Assembly: GCA_038199035.1 (NCBI GenBank)
Contig: JBBPZM010000042.1
Coordinates: 1 to 60,026, forward strand
Direction: 5' to 3'
Origin: DATAEY01 sp038199035
GTDB taxonomy: Bacteria > Actinomycetota > Thermoleophilia > Solirubrobacterales > Solirubrobacteraceae
DNA length: 60,026 nt
Below, piece by piece: positions 7,518-15,926 of this stretch. Under the pieces are notes generated by a model. It did not search any database. It was not told the DNA's origin and was given only the letters and a program-made list of their open reading frames with translations. Within the stretch, counting starts at the first letter, position 1; each line of letters starts with the position of its first letter. Position numbers and translations under genes: made by a program.

Positions 7518-8489
7518 ATGCGCCTTCTCGTAACCGGCGGAGCGGGGTTCATCGGCTCGCACGTGTGCGACGAGCTGCTGGCACGCGGCCATCGCGTCCA
7601 CGCGCTCGACGACCTCTCGACGGGCAGCGCGGCCAACCTCCGCCACCTGCGCGAGCACGAGGGCCTCGAGAGCACGATCGGCTCCGCCGCCGACGCCGGG
7701 CTCGTCGCCGAGCTGGTGGCCGGGTGCGACGCGGTGTTCCACCTCGCCGCGGCCGTGGGAGTGGTCCTCATCGTCGACAGCCCGGTGCGCACGATCGAGA
7801 CCAACGTCCGCTGCACCGAGGTCGTGCTGGCCGAGGCCGACCGGGCCAGGACGCCCGTGCTGCTCGCCTCCACCAGCGAGGTCTACGGGAAGGGGCACGC
7901 GCTTCCCTTCCGGGAGGACGCAGACGTGACGCTCGGCCCGACCACGACCGGCCGGTGGGCCTATGCCTGCTCCAAGGCCATCGACGAGTTCCTGGCCATC
8001 TCGTACCGCAAGGAGCGCGGCCTCCCCACCGTCGTCGCGCGCCTGTTCAACACCGCAGGCCCGCGCCAGAGCGGGCGCTACGGGATGGTCCTCCCGCGCT
8101 TCGTGCGCCAGGCCCTGGCCGGCCAGCCCCTCACCGTCTACGGCGACGGGAGCCAGCGACGGTGCTTCGCCCACGTGGCCGACGTGGTCCCCGCCCTCGC
8201 CGACCTCCTCCTCACCGGCTGCGCCTGGGGCGAGGTGGTCAACGTGGGCAGCCAGGAGGAGGTCGCGATGCTCGACCTCGCTCGACGGGTGATCGAACTG
8301 ACCGGATCGGACTCCGAGATCGCGCTCATCCCCTACGACGAGGCCTACCAGGACGGATTCGAGGACATGCACCGGCGCGTCCCCGACATCTCCAAGGTAG
8401 AGCGGATGATCGGATGGAAGCCGACGCTCGGGCTCGACGACATCGTCCACGACGTGGCGGCCGGCGTGCGCAGCGCCCTCGTCGCCTAG
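7518..8489 (+). CDS. NAD-dependent sugar-nucleotide epimerase/dehydratase
   Basis: A 323-residue extended SDR. Rossmann motif GGAGFIGS starts at residue 7, the catalytic Ser is in LLASTSEVYG, and the Y-x-x-x-K is YACSK. The substrate-side signature ARLFNTAGPRQSGRYGMVLP resembles UDP-glucose 4-epimerases and UDP-glucuronate decarboxylases. It acts on UDP-sugars in the cytoplasm and fits the surface-glycan locus. Start ATG 7518 has GAAAGGA about 5 nt upstream. The gene is divergent from the fused transferase (135 bp between starts) and 15 bp upstream of the phosphoesterase gene, probably in one operon. The exact substrate is not readable from sequence. Confidence 0.88.
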   Translation: MRLLVTGGAGFIGSHVCDELLARGHRVHALDDLSTGSAANLRHLREHEGLESTIGSAADAGLVAELVAGCDAVFHLAAAVGVVLIVDSPVRTIETNVRCTEVVLAEADRARTPVLLASTSEVYGKGHALPFREDADVTLGPTTTGRWAYACSKAIDEFLAISYRKERGLPTVVARLFNTAGPRQSGRYGMVLPRFVRQALAGQPLTVYGDGSQRRCFAHVADVVPALADLLLTGCAWGEVVNVGSQEEVAMLDLARRVIELTGSDSEIALIPYDEAYQDGFEDMHRRVPDISKVERMIGWKPTLGLDDIVHDVAAGVRSALVA

Positions 8490-8504
8490 CAGCGGCTCCG
8501 CTTC

Positions 8505-9515
8505 ATGCTGCCTCGGGCCACCCGCGGGGCCGTCACCCGTGTCCAAGGGCTTCGGTGGCCACCAGGCGATGCGCTGCTCTTGGCGCTGGCCGTCGGCGTG
8601 CTGCTGGCCAGCTGCGGATCGCCGCCGGCGACGACCGCACCGCCGGCCGGGCTCGCGAGGGCCTGCGTCGGGCGCCGGACGCCCCCGCCCCGCTACCAGC
8701 ACGTGATCTGGATCTGGTTCGAGAACCGGTCCTACGACAGCGTCATCGACCGTTCGCGGACGCCCTACACCACCGCTCTGGCGTCGGCCTGCGGGCTGGC
8801 CAGAAACTTTCACAGCATCACGCGCCCCAGCCTTCCCAACTACGTGGCCGCCACCTCGGGCCTGCGGCTCGAGGCCCTGCGCTCGTTTGGCTCGGACTGC
8901 GACCCCTCGCCGCGTTGCAGCACCGGCGCGCGGAGCCTCTTCGCCCAGGTGGCGAGCTGGAGGGCCTACCAGGAAGGCATGCCGGCACCCTGCGCGCGCC
9001 GCGACCGGGGCCGCTATGCCGTGCGTCACAACCCACCGCCCTACTACCGCGGCCTCTCCGGCTGCGCCAGGTTCGACGTTCCGTACGCCCAGCTCGAACA
9101 AGACCTGCGCGCCCAAGCCCTTCCCGCCTTCTCCTTCGTCACCCCCGACCTGTGCAGCGACACCCACGACTGCGACGTCGCCGCCGGCGACGCCTGGCTG
9201 CGCGAAGCCCTTCCCGTCATCACCGCCAGCTCGGAGTACCGGGCAGGGCGGACCGCGGTGTTCATCACCTGGGACGAGGGCGAGGGCCCATGGGACGAGG
9301 CGCGTGGCGGTGGCACCGAGCGCTGCGCGGCCAAGCCCGACGACCGCGGGTGCCACGTCGCGGCGGTCGTCGTCAGCCCCTACACGCGTCGGATCGCCTC
9401 CGACGTCCTGTTCGACCACTATTCCCTGCTGCGCACCACCGAGGAGATGCTCGGCGTCCCGCCCCTGCGCCAAGCCGCCCAGGCCAGGAGCATGCGAGGG
9501 GCTTTTCGACTGTGA
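8505..9515 (+). CDS. phosphoesterase family lipoprotein (acid phosphatase/phospholipase C-like)
   Basis: A 336-residue predicted lipoprotein: a hydrophobic signal ends in the lipobox LLASC. The mature part is an alkaline-phosphatase-superfamily phosphoesterase: IWIWFENRSYDSV near the start holds a metal-binding Glu-Asn-Arg, RPSLPNYVAATSG surrounds the nucleophile region, FSFVTPDLCSDTHDCDV and FITWDEGEG carry metal Asp/His/Glu, and DHYSLLRTTEEMLG is the C-terminal signature. It would act outside the membrane on a phosphate ester, perhaps a glycan or lipid. Its TGA overlaps the GTG of the next gene, showing coupling. Confidence 0.85.
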   Translation: MLPRATRGAVTRVQGLRWPPGDALLLALAVGVLLASCGSPPATTAPPAGLARACVGRRTPPPRYQHVIWIWFENRSYDSVIDRSRTPYTTALASACGLARNFHSITRPSLPNYVAATSGLRLEALRSFGSDCDPSPRCSTGARSLFAQVASWRAYQEGMPAPCARRDRGRYAVRHNPPPYYRGLSGCARFDVPYAQLEQDLRAQALPAFSFVTPDLCSDTHDCDVAAGDAWLREALPVITASSEYRAGRTAVFITWDEGEGPWDEARGGGTERCAAKPDDRGCHVAAVVVSPYTRRIASDVLFDHYSLLRTTEEMLGVPPLRQAAQARSMRGAFRL

Positions 9516-10507
9516 ATGCGGCCATCGAGGTCCACGGGCTGAGGCTGAGGGTGGAGGGGAACTGGCCCGAGGTCGTCGAGCAGATCGCGCTCGACTTCGC
9601 CTGGTTCGCCTGCGACGCGCCGTCGGGCCCAGCCGACGCGGTGATCGAAGTTCGACGCCGCGCCCCGGACTTCGCGGCCTTCGGGGACTTGACGGCGGCG
9701 TTCGTCACCCCGCGCAACGTCGTCTACCAGGACGGTCAGCGCACGATCGTCGACTACTTCGGCCGCGCTCTTTCGGTGCTGGACCGAGCGACAGGACGCC
9801 TGATCGTCGAGGGTGAGAGCGAGCATCTGGTGCACGAGGCGGCCTACCACTTCCTCCTCTCGCGGGTCGGTGCGCACCTGGACGCCTGCGGGCTCCCGCG
9901 CCTCCACGCCCTGGCCCTGGCCGGGTCGGCCGGGGCGACCGCCGTGCTGCTGCCGTCGGGGGGAGGCAAGAGCACCCTGGCGCTGCGGGCGCTGGGCACG
10001 GTCGGGGTGCGCCTGCTCTCGGAGGACAGCCCCCTGATCGATCGACGCGGCCGGCTGCATCCCTTCCCGCTGCGCATCGGGGTCAACGCGACCGACGCGG
10101 CCTCCCTCCCTAGCGACGGCGTTCGCCGAATCGAGCGGATGGAATTCCATCCCAAGCTGGCACTCGAGGTCAGCGCCTTCGCCGACCGCATCGCCGCCGA
10201 GCCGCAGCCCCTGCGCCATCTCGTCGTGGGCCGGCGCTCCCTCGGCGCCCGTCCCCGGCTCGAGCGTCTTCCGCGGCGGGCGGCCGTCGGGACCCTGGTG
10301 CGAGAGGCGGTGGTCGGCGTGGGGCTCTACCAGGGGATGGAGTTCGTCCTCCAGCGCGGGACGGCGGACGTGGTGGGCCAGCTTCGCCCTGCCCTGACCC
10401 GAGCCGCGTGCTGTACGGCGGGCCTCGCCCGGGCCCGCGTTTGGCGGCTGACCCTTGGGCGCGACCACGACGAGAACTGGAACGCCCTGCTCGGCCTCCT
10501 GCGGTGA
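9512..10507 (+). CDS. HprK-like P-loop kinase
   Basis: A 331-residue protein starting at GTG 9512 (GTGA overlap with the previous stop). The central P-loop LLPSGGGKSTLALRAL (about 146-161) is followed by VRLLSEDSPLID, in the arrangement of HPr kinase and its non-canonical relatives. An N-terminal domain of about 130 residues precedes the kinase core. True HPr kinases act on phosphotransfer protein HPr, which is not encoded here. HprK-related kinases near AsnB and nucleotidyltransferase genes occur in peptide- and polysaccharide-modifying loci, and a similar role is inferred. The C-terminus overlaps the next start (GTGA). Confidence 0.7.
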   Translation: MNAAIEVHGLRLRVEGNWPEVVEQIALDFAWFACDAPSGPADAVIEVRRRAPDFAAFGDLTAAFVTPRNVVYQDGQRTIVDYFGRALSVLDRATGRLIVEGESEHLVHEAAYHFLLSRVGAHLDACGLPRLHALALAGSAGATAVLLPSGGGKSTLALRALGTVGVRLLSEDSPLIDRRGRLHPFPLRIGVNATDAASLPSDGVRRIERMEFHPKLALEVSAFADRIAAEPQPLRHLVVGRRSLGARPRLERLPRRAAVGTLVREAVVGVGLYQGMEFVLQRGTADVVGQLRPALTRAACCTAGLARARVWRLTLGRDHDENWNALLGLLR

Positions 10508-11556
10508 GGGCCCGATGCTCCCTCTGTGTCGTCGCCCTGGTCGGCGCGCTGCTCGGCCCGCTCCCGGGGCGGGCGAGCGCGATCGGCGTGCCGGGCCTTG
10601 GGCCGGAGGTGATCGCCAGCGGCCTCGGGCATCCGACCAACCTCGCCCTCGACCCGGGCGGGGGCCTCTGGGTCACGTCGGCCAGCTACGCGCTCGCCCC
10701 TGCCGACGGGGTCTGGTACGTCGCCCGGCCCGGGGCGCGGCCGGTCCACGTGGCACGCAACCTGCGGACGGCGCTCGGCCTGACCTGGTCCAGGGGCGAG
10801 CTGTTCGTCTCCTCGGTCAGCCCGTCGGGAGCCAGCGGCGTGGTCAGCGCCTGGTCGGGCTTCGACGGGGCTCGGCTTGCGCACCGGCGCAAGGTGCTGG
10901 ACGACCTGCCGGTCGGCCGCCACCAGGTCGACTCCATCGCCTCGGGCCCCGACGGACGGCTCTACGCGGGCGTCGGCACCCGGACCGACCACACCGCCCC
11001 CCGCAACCGCCTCTCGGGCACGGTGATCAGCTTCAGGAGGGATGGCTCCGGCCGGCGGGTGGAGGCGCGCGGCCTGCGCAACCCGTACGGGCTGATCTTC
11101 ATCCCCGGGACGAGCGATCTGCTGGTGACCGACAACGGCCGCGACGACCTTGGCCTGCGCGCCCCGCCCGACGAGGTGAACCTCGTCGACGTACGCAAGG
11201 GAGCTCGGTGGTTCGGCTTTCCCGGCTGCTACGGGCAGGGCGGCAGGCCATGCCGGGGGGCGGTCGCGCCGCTGGTGGCCCTGGCCGCCCATGCGTGCGG
11301 ACGCTCGCTGATCTCCGGGCGTCACAGGTCCTCCGCCATGGTCGCGCTCTCGCGCGCGAAGACCCACAGGCCGAGGGCGAAGACGCCCGCCACCACGCCG
11401 AGCGGGATGGCGAGCCGCAGACCGCCGCCCGCCACCGCCGCGGCGCTCGGGGCGCTGGGGTCGACGAGGGCATGGCGCATCTGGGTGAACACCATGGCGA
11501 GCGGGTTGAGGACCATCGCTTGCTGCAGCCCCTCGGGGAACTGCGTGACCACGTAG
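10504..11556 (+). pseudogene. PQQ-type sugar dehydrogenase-like beta-propeller, C-terminally truncated
   Basis: From GTG 10504 the first ~265 residues are a normal secreted glucose/sorbosone dehydrogenase-like propeller: a signal peptide ending ASA, then ASGLGHPTNLALDPGGGLWV, IASGPDGRLYAGVGTRTDHT, RGLRNPYGLIFIPGTSDLLV and GFPGCYGQGG. Homology ends near 11300 (VALAAHA). From there the frame runs antisense through the end of the ABC exporter gene to a stop at 11556, giving Arg/Pro-rich noise. The last propeller blades are missing, so the product is probably inactive. It looks like a deletion that joined this gene to the convergent ABC gene. Confidence 0.75.
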
Positions 11557-13070
11557 AGCACCGAGGAGCCGAAGAACAGGAGCTGTACGAGGACGGCCCA
11601 GATCTGGACGATGTCGCGGAAGCGGACGAACAGCGCCGAGACCAGCATCGACACTCCCGTCGAGAGCACGGCGATGATGGCGACGAGGAGCGGCAGCTCG
11701 AGCCAGCTCAGCCGGGGCGGGATGCCGGAGACGGCCACGAGGACGGCCACCGCGATGAGGTTCATGCCCAGGTTGAACAGGGCCTTGAGGACGACCGACA
11801 GCGGGACGACGAGCCGGGGGAAGCGCAGCTTGCGCAGCAGCTCCTGCTTGCCCAGCAGGCAGCCGGCGGCGCCGGTCGTCGATTCGGCGAAGTACGTCCA
11901 CAGGACGATCGAGGTGAGCAGGTAGACGGGGTAGCCGGAGACTCCGCGACCGAACCCGCCGACGCGGGTGAAGACGAGATAGGTCACGGCGAAGAGCATC
12001 AGCGGCCGCATGACCGACCACAGGTAGCCCAGCACCGAGTCCATGTAGTGCAGCTTGAAGTCGACCATGGCCAGGGTCGAGGTCATCCCCGCGAAGCGCC
12101 GCAGACCACCGTCCAGCGCGGTGGGGCGGTAACGGCGCAGGGCGCCCCCCGCGTCGGCGAAGGCCGGTGGGCGGGCGTCGGCGTGCAGCGGCTCTGCCAG
12201 CTGGGAGACGGCCGCGTCGCGCGGGCTGTCGACCCGCGCCCCCAGCCCCGACGCGCCGGCGTTGATCCGCCGGTAGGCCCGCGCGACGGAGCCGGGGTCG
12301 CCGATCTCCTGGACGCGGCCCTGGTGAAGCAGCAGCGCGCGGTCGCACAGCCGCTCCACCGCATCCATGTCGTGGGTGACGAGGAGGATCGTGCGGCCCG
12401 CGCGCCGCAGGCGCTCGAACTCGACGAAGCACTTCTCCTGGAACGAGGCGTCCCCGACCGCGAGCACCTCGTCGACGAGGAGGACGTCGGCGTCGACCTG
12501 GATGGCCACCGAGAAAGACAGGCGAACGCTCATCCCCGACGAGTAGTTCTTGAGCTTGAGGTCTACGAACTGCTCGAGGCCGCCGAAGGCGACGATGTCG
12601 TCGAAGCGCTCGCGCACCTGCGAGCGGCTGAGGCCGAGCAGGACGCCGTTGACGAGGACGTTGTCGCGACCCGTCAGCTCGGGGTCGAACCCGACGCCCA
12701 TCTCCACGAACGGAGACAGCCGCCCCTCGACCGCCGCGTAACCGCGATCGACGCCGTAGATCCCCGCCAGGCACTTGAGCAGCGTGCTCTTGCCGCTGCC
12801 GTTGCGCCCGACGATGCCGAAGCACTCGCCGCGCCCGACCTCGAAGCTCACGTCGGCCAGGGCGGTGAGCGGGTCGCACCGCTTGGGGCTGAACCGGTGC
12901 ACGACCCGCTCCTTGAGCGTGGAGTGGCGCTCGTGCGGGATGAGGAAGCTCTTGCTGAGCCGGTCGACCACCACCGCCGGGGGCCGGCCGGCCGGCGGCT
13001 GCGCGCCGTCGGAGGCGCAGGCGGCGCGAACGGCGGATGCGACGCGCGCAGGTCCGATGTCGGCGACCAT
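11322..13070 (-). CDS. ABC polysaccharide exporter, ATPase and permease fused
   Basis: A 582-residue chain. Residues about 33-250 are a Wzt/TagH-type ATPase: Walker A GRNGSGKST (88-96), signature YSSGM (176-180), Walker B LLVDE (197-201) and switch His in VTHDMD (233). Residues about 330-582 form an ABC-2 permease with six predicted helices (MVDFKLHYMDSVLGYLWSVM, TYLVFTRVG, NPLAMVFTQMRHAL). The family exports undecaprenyl-linked polysaccharides or teichoic acids. Usually ATPase and permease are separate genes. A linker of about 80 residues replaces the Wzt carbohydrate-binding domain. Convergent with, and overlapping, the truncated dehydrogenase; divergent from the nucleotidyltransferase with only 11 bp between starts. 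Confidence 0.9.
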   Translation of the reverse strand: MVADIGPARVASAVRAACASDGAQPPAGRPPAVVVDRLSKSFLIPHERHSTLKERVVHRFSPKRCDPLTALADVSFEVGRGECFGIVGRNGSGKSTLLKCLAGIYGVDRGYAAVEGRLSPFVEMGVGFDPELTGRDNVLVNGVLLGLSRSQVRERFDDIVAFGGLEQFVDLKLKNYSSGMSVRLSFSVAIQVDADVLLVDEVLAVGDASFQEKCFVEFERLRRAGRTILLVTHDMDAVERLCDRALLLHQGRVQEIGDPGSVARAYRRINAGASGLGARVDSPRDAAVSQLAEPLHADARPPAFADAGGALRRYRPTALDGGLRRFAGMTSTLAMVDFKLHYMDSVLGYLWSVMRPLMLFAVTYLVFTRVGGFGRGVSGYPVYLLTSIVLWTYFAESTTGAAGCLLGKQELLRKLRFPRLVVPLSVVLKALFNLGMNLIAVAVLVAVSGIPPRLSWLELPLLVAIIAVLSTGVSMLVSALFVRFRDIVQIWAVLVQLLFFGSSVLYVVTQFPEGLQQAMVLNPLAMVFTQMRHALVDPSAPSAAAVAGGGLRLAIPLGVVAGVFALGLWVFARESATMAEDL

Positions 13071-13075
13071 ATACT
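13070..13075 (+). promoter_or_regulatory. -10 box of leaderless nucleotidyltransferase gene
   Basis: TATACT, 6 nt before GTG 13082, the closest match to the TATAAT consensus in this window. It overlaps the ATG of the divergent exporter gene, so transcription of the two genes is likely to interfere. Confidence 0.55.
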
Positions 13076-13081
13076 CGCGCG

Positions 13082-14791
13082 GTGGCGCCGGCGCTCGGCA
13101 GGGCTCTCCAGCGCCTCGTCCTCCGCACCCAGGGCGGCCTGCTGCGCCCGCTATGGCGACTGGGTCACGCCGTCGTCATCCGAGCGGTCGTCCGGTGGGT
13201 CGGCGGCCCCTCCGCGTCCGGGTACGTTCGCGGCAGCTTCGGCTACGGCGACGTCATCTACGGCCTGTCCGACGTGGACCTCTCGGTCGTCGTCGCCGGC
13301 TCGGCCGGCGACCAGGGACGCGCCGCCGAGCGGGCCCGGGCGCGCTGGCGGCTGCTGTGCCGGCTGGCGCCCACCCTGCGCCATCTTGTGCAGATGGCCG
13401 TCTACGACGAGCGGGAGCTCGCCCAGGTCGCCGGCGCGCCCACCCTCACGTCCCGGCATGCCGTCCACCTCCCGCCCCATCCGCTCCGCGACGAGGCCTT
13501 CCTGCGCTTCCGCCCCGGTCTCTTCGGACCGCTGTGCGACTGGCGGCTGGTCCACGGTGCGGGCTCCCTTCCCCGTCGCGGCGTGCAGGATGCCCACCAG
13601 GGCAGGACCGCCGCGTGGCTCGAGCTCCAGCGCTGGTGGCGAGAGGCCTTCTTCACGTGCGCGCACCCGGGCCGCGCCGACCTGCCCTACGTCTGCGTCA
13701 AGCTCGTGGCCGAGCCGGCGCGCATCCTGCTGTGGCACGTCCACGGCGAGCGGCTCACCGGTCGCCGCCAGGTGCTCGAGCGGGCCCTGCGCCGTCTGCC
13801 CGACCATCAGCCGGGCCTCGAGTGCGCGCTGGCCGTGCATCGCGAGCTGGCGCGCTCGCCCGACGCCTCCCTGGCCGACGCCCTGGCCTCGTGCCTGCGT
13901 CTCTCTGACCAGCTCGCGCGGCGCTTCACCGAGGAGGTGGCCGGCGCCGGCACCACCAGCGTCGCGCTGACGTGGGGCGACGAGTCAGAGCTGGTCCTCC
14001 CGGCCCGCGGCCATCAGCAGCTGGCGGCGCTGGGTTCGGGGGTCCCGCGCCTGCTGCCGCTCGCCGACTGGAAGGCCCGCGTGTGGCCCGTGTTCGCCGA
14101 CGACGCGCTCGCGCCCGTGGCGCTCGATCCCGCCCGCCCCGAGCGGCTCGGCGCCGCCGCTCGTGCCGCCGGCGACTACGGGCCCTACGCTGCCGTGCGC
14201 TGGCACGACCTGCTGGTCCTTCCCGGCCCGGGGCTAATGCGCGCGGTCCAGTGCGCGGCCACTGACCCCGTCTCGTTCGCGCTGCTCGAGGGTCGCGACC
14301 GTGCCGCGTTCCCCGACGTCCCCGGGTGGTCGGCTCGGGACGGCGCCCTTCGCGCGCTCGTCGAGCACCGGGCCTGGCTCGGGGCGCACCGAGGAGGAGG
14401 CGGCCCGGCCATGGCCGAGTGGATGGAGGCCCAGGCGAGGACGACCCTTCCAGCCGGTGAGACGATCGGGAGGCTGCTGACCGCGGCGCAGGCCGCGCTG
14501 TTCCTCGACTCGCTCGACCGCGGCGAGCCGGAGCTGGCGCTCACCATGGCGGCCGTGGCCCGCCGGCTGGGAGCGGCCGGCGCGAGCGCGCGGACGCTCG
14601 CCGACGAGGCCTGGGGGCGCTACCGGGACTGGCGGCTCGATGGGGCGCCCGTACCGCCGCGCGTGGTCCTGGCGCTGCGCGAGCAGGTCCTCGGGCTGCC
14701 GGGGTACTCCTTCGACACCCCCTGGCCCACGGCGGTGGGCGCGCGGCGACGGCGCCCAGCCCGCGCCCCCGTCGGGCAGAGCGCGCGCTGA
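13082..14791 (+). CDS. large nucleotidyltransferase-domain protein
   Basis: A 569-residue protein whose N-terminal part carries a Pol-beta-type nucleotidyltransferase core: RGSFGYGDVIYGLSDVDLSV has the GS-x(n)-D-x-D layout with D64 and D66 as metal ligands. The remaining ~480 residues are helical, rich in Arg/Leu, and show no domain I know. GTG 13082 is chosen because it lies 6 nt after TATACT. Similar stand-alone transferases accompany HprK-like kinases and AsnB in glycan and peptide-modification loci. Nucleotidylation of a protein or a sugar is possible, but the substrate is unknown. Confidence 0.7.
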   Translation: MAPALGRALQRLVLRTQGGLLRPLWRLGHAVVIRAVVRWVGGPSASGYVRGSFGYGDVIYGLSDVDLSVVVAGSAGDQGRAAERARARWRLLCRLAPTLRHLVQMAVYDERELAQVAGAPTLTSRHAVHLPPHPLRDEAFLRFRPGLFGPLCDWRLVHGAGSLPRRGVQDAHQGRTAAWLELQRWWREAFFTCAHPGRADLPYVCVKLVAEPARILLWHVHGERLTGRRQVLERALRRLPDHQPGLECALAVHRELARSPDASLADALASCLRLSDQLARRFTEEVAGAGTTSVALTWGDESELVLPARGHQQLAALGSGVPRLLPLADWKARVWPVFADDALAPVALDPARPERLGAAARAAGDYGPYAAVRWHDLLVLPGPGLMRAVQCAATDPVSFALLEGRDRAAFPDVPGWSARDGALRALVEHRAWLGAHRGGGGPAMAEWMEAQARTTLPAGETIGRLLTAAQAALFLDSLDRGEPELALTMAAVARRLGAAGASARTLADEAWGRYRDWRLDGAPVPPRVVLALREQVLGLPGYSFDTPWPTAVGARRRRPARAPVGQSAR

Positions 14792-14831
14792 GGACCGGGA
14801 CCCGGTCGACCTTGCCTGGCAGGATGGCGCC

Positions 14832-15926
14832 GTGGTCACCGCGATCGTGTCCGACCTCCATCTCGGGTCGCGAACGAGCGTGCTGGCCACTCCGGCCGTC
14901 CGCGACCGCCTGCTCGACGAGCTCTCGCGCGCCGACCGGGTCGTCCTCCTCGGCGACCTGCTGTCGCTGCGAGGCGGACCCGTGGCGGAGGTCATGGAGG
15001 CGGCCGAGGCGTTCCTGGGCGGCCTGCGCGAGGCCGTGGGCGACCGCCGGGTCGTCGTCGTTCCCGGCAACCACGACCACCGGCTGCTCGAGGAGCCCCT
15101 GGAGCGTCGACGGCTGAGCGCCGGCGCGCAGCCGCTGGCCCTGGAGGAGGTCTTCGAGCCCGGCTGCGCCGGGCTGGCCGGCGCCGTCGCCCAGCGACTG
15201 AGCGGCGTCGACCTCGTCCTCGCCTATCCGGGGATCTGGCTGAGAGGCGACGTCTACGCCACCCACGGGCACTACGTCGACTGCCACATGAGCGTCCCGC
15301 GGCTCGAGAGCCTGTGCGCCGCCGGCCTGGCCCGCGCAAGCGGAGGCCTTCCCGAGCGAGCCGCCCGGCCCGACGACTATGAGAAGGTCCTGGCGCCCCT
15401 CTACGCCTTCGCCTACGCCCGGGCGCAGGCGAACGGGTGGGCGCCGTCCGACGCGACGGCGCGGGTCTGGGAGATCGTCAAGGACCACGGGCGGCGGCGG
15501 CTGAGCGGCGACGGCGGCTGGCGACGGCCCCACGCCCGCGTCCTCGAAGGGCTGGGCGCCGTGGTGGCCGTCGGAGCCCTGAACCGCGCGGGGTTCGGTC
15601 CGCTCCGGCGCGAGATCTCGACGCAGGAGCTCGGACGGGCCGGCCTGCGTGCGGCCGTCGAGGTGGTGCGTCGGCTGGGCATCGACGCGGAGCACGTCGT
15701 CATGGGCCACACCCACCACGCCGGGCCGCTGGGGGCCGAGCGCTCGTGGACCACTCCCGCCGGGACGCGCCTCTACAACGCCGGCAGCTGGGTCTACGAT
15801 CCGGACCTCGTGGCCGGCGGGGGGGCCGACGATCCGTACTGGCCGGGTCGCGCCATCCTGATCGCGGATCACGGGCCGCCGGAGGTTCGACTGCTGCTCG
15901 AGGAGCCGATGGGCGTGCCCTCGTGA
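14832..15926 (+). CDS. calcineurin-like metallophosphoesterase
   Basis: A 364-residue protein with all metallophosphoesterase blocks: SDLHLG (7-12), VVLLGDLLSLR, VVPGNHDHRL, ATHGHYVD and MGHTHHAG. It hydrolyses phosphomonoesters or diesters with a two-metal centre in the cytoplasm. Insertions between the GNHD and GH blocks make it longer than UDP-diacylglucosamine hydrolases. GTG 14832 is the best start because the SDLH motif follows within seven residues. The stop overlaps the next gene's GTG, so the two are coupled. A second phosphoesterase lies upstream at 8505. Confidence 0.83.
   Translation: MVTAIVSDLHLGSRTSVLATPAVRDRLLDELSRADRVVLLGDLLSLRGGPVAEVMEAAEAFLGGLREAVGDRRVVVVPGNHDHRLLEEPLERRRLSAGAQPLALEEVFEPGCAGLAGAVAQRLSGVDLVLAYPGIWLRGDVYATHGHYVDCHMSVPRLESLCAAGLARASGGLPERAARPDDYEKVLAPLYAFAYARAQANGWAPSDATARVWEIVKDHGRRRLSGDGGWRRPHARVLEGLGAVVAVGALNRAGFGPLRREISTQELGRAGLRAAVEVVRRLGIDAEHVVMGHTHHAGPLGAERSWTTPAGTRLYNAGSWVYDPDLVAGGGADDPYWPGRAILIADHGPPEVRLLLEEPMGVPS

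Noticed and set aside
7343..10507. A single very long plus-strand frame across the epimerase and phosphoesterase genes
   Set aside because: Only its final part (the HprK-like kinase from 9512) is protein-like; the rest is a shadow of genes in another frame.
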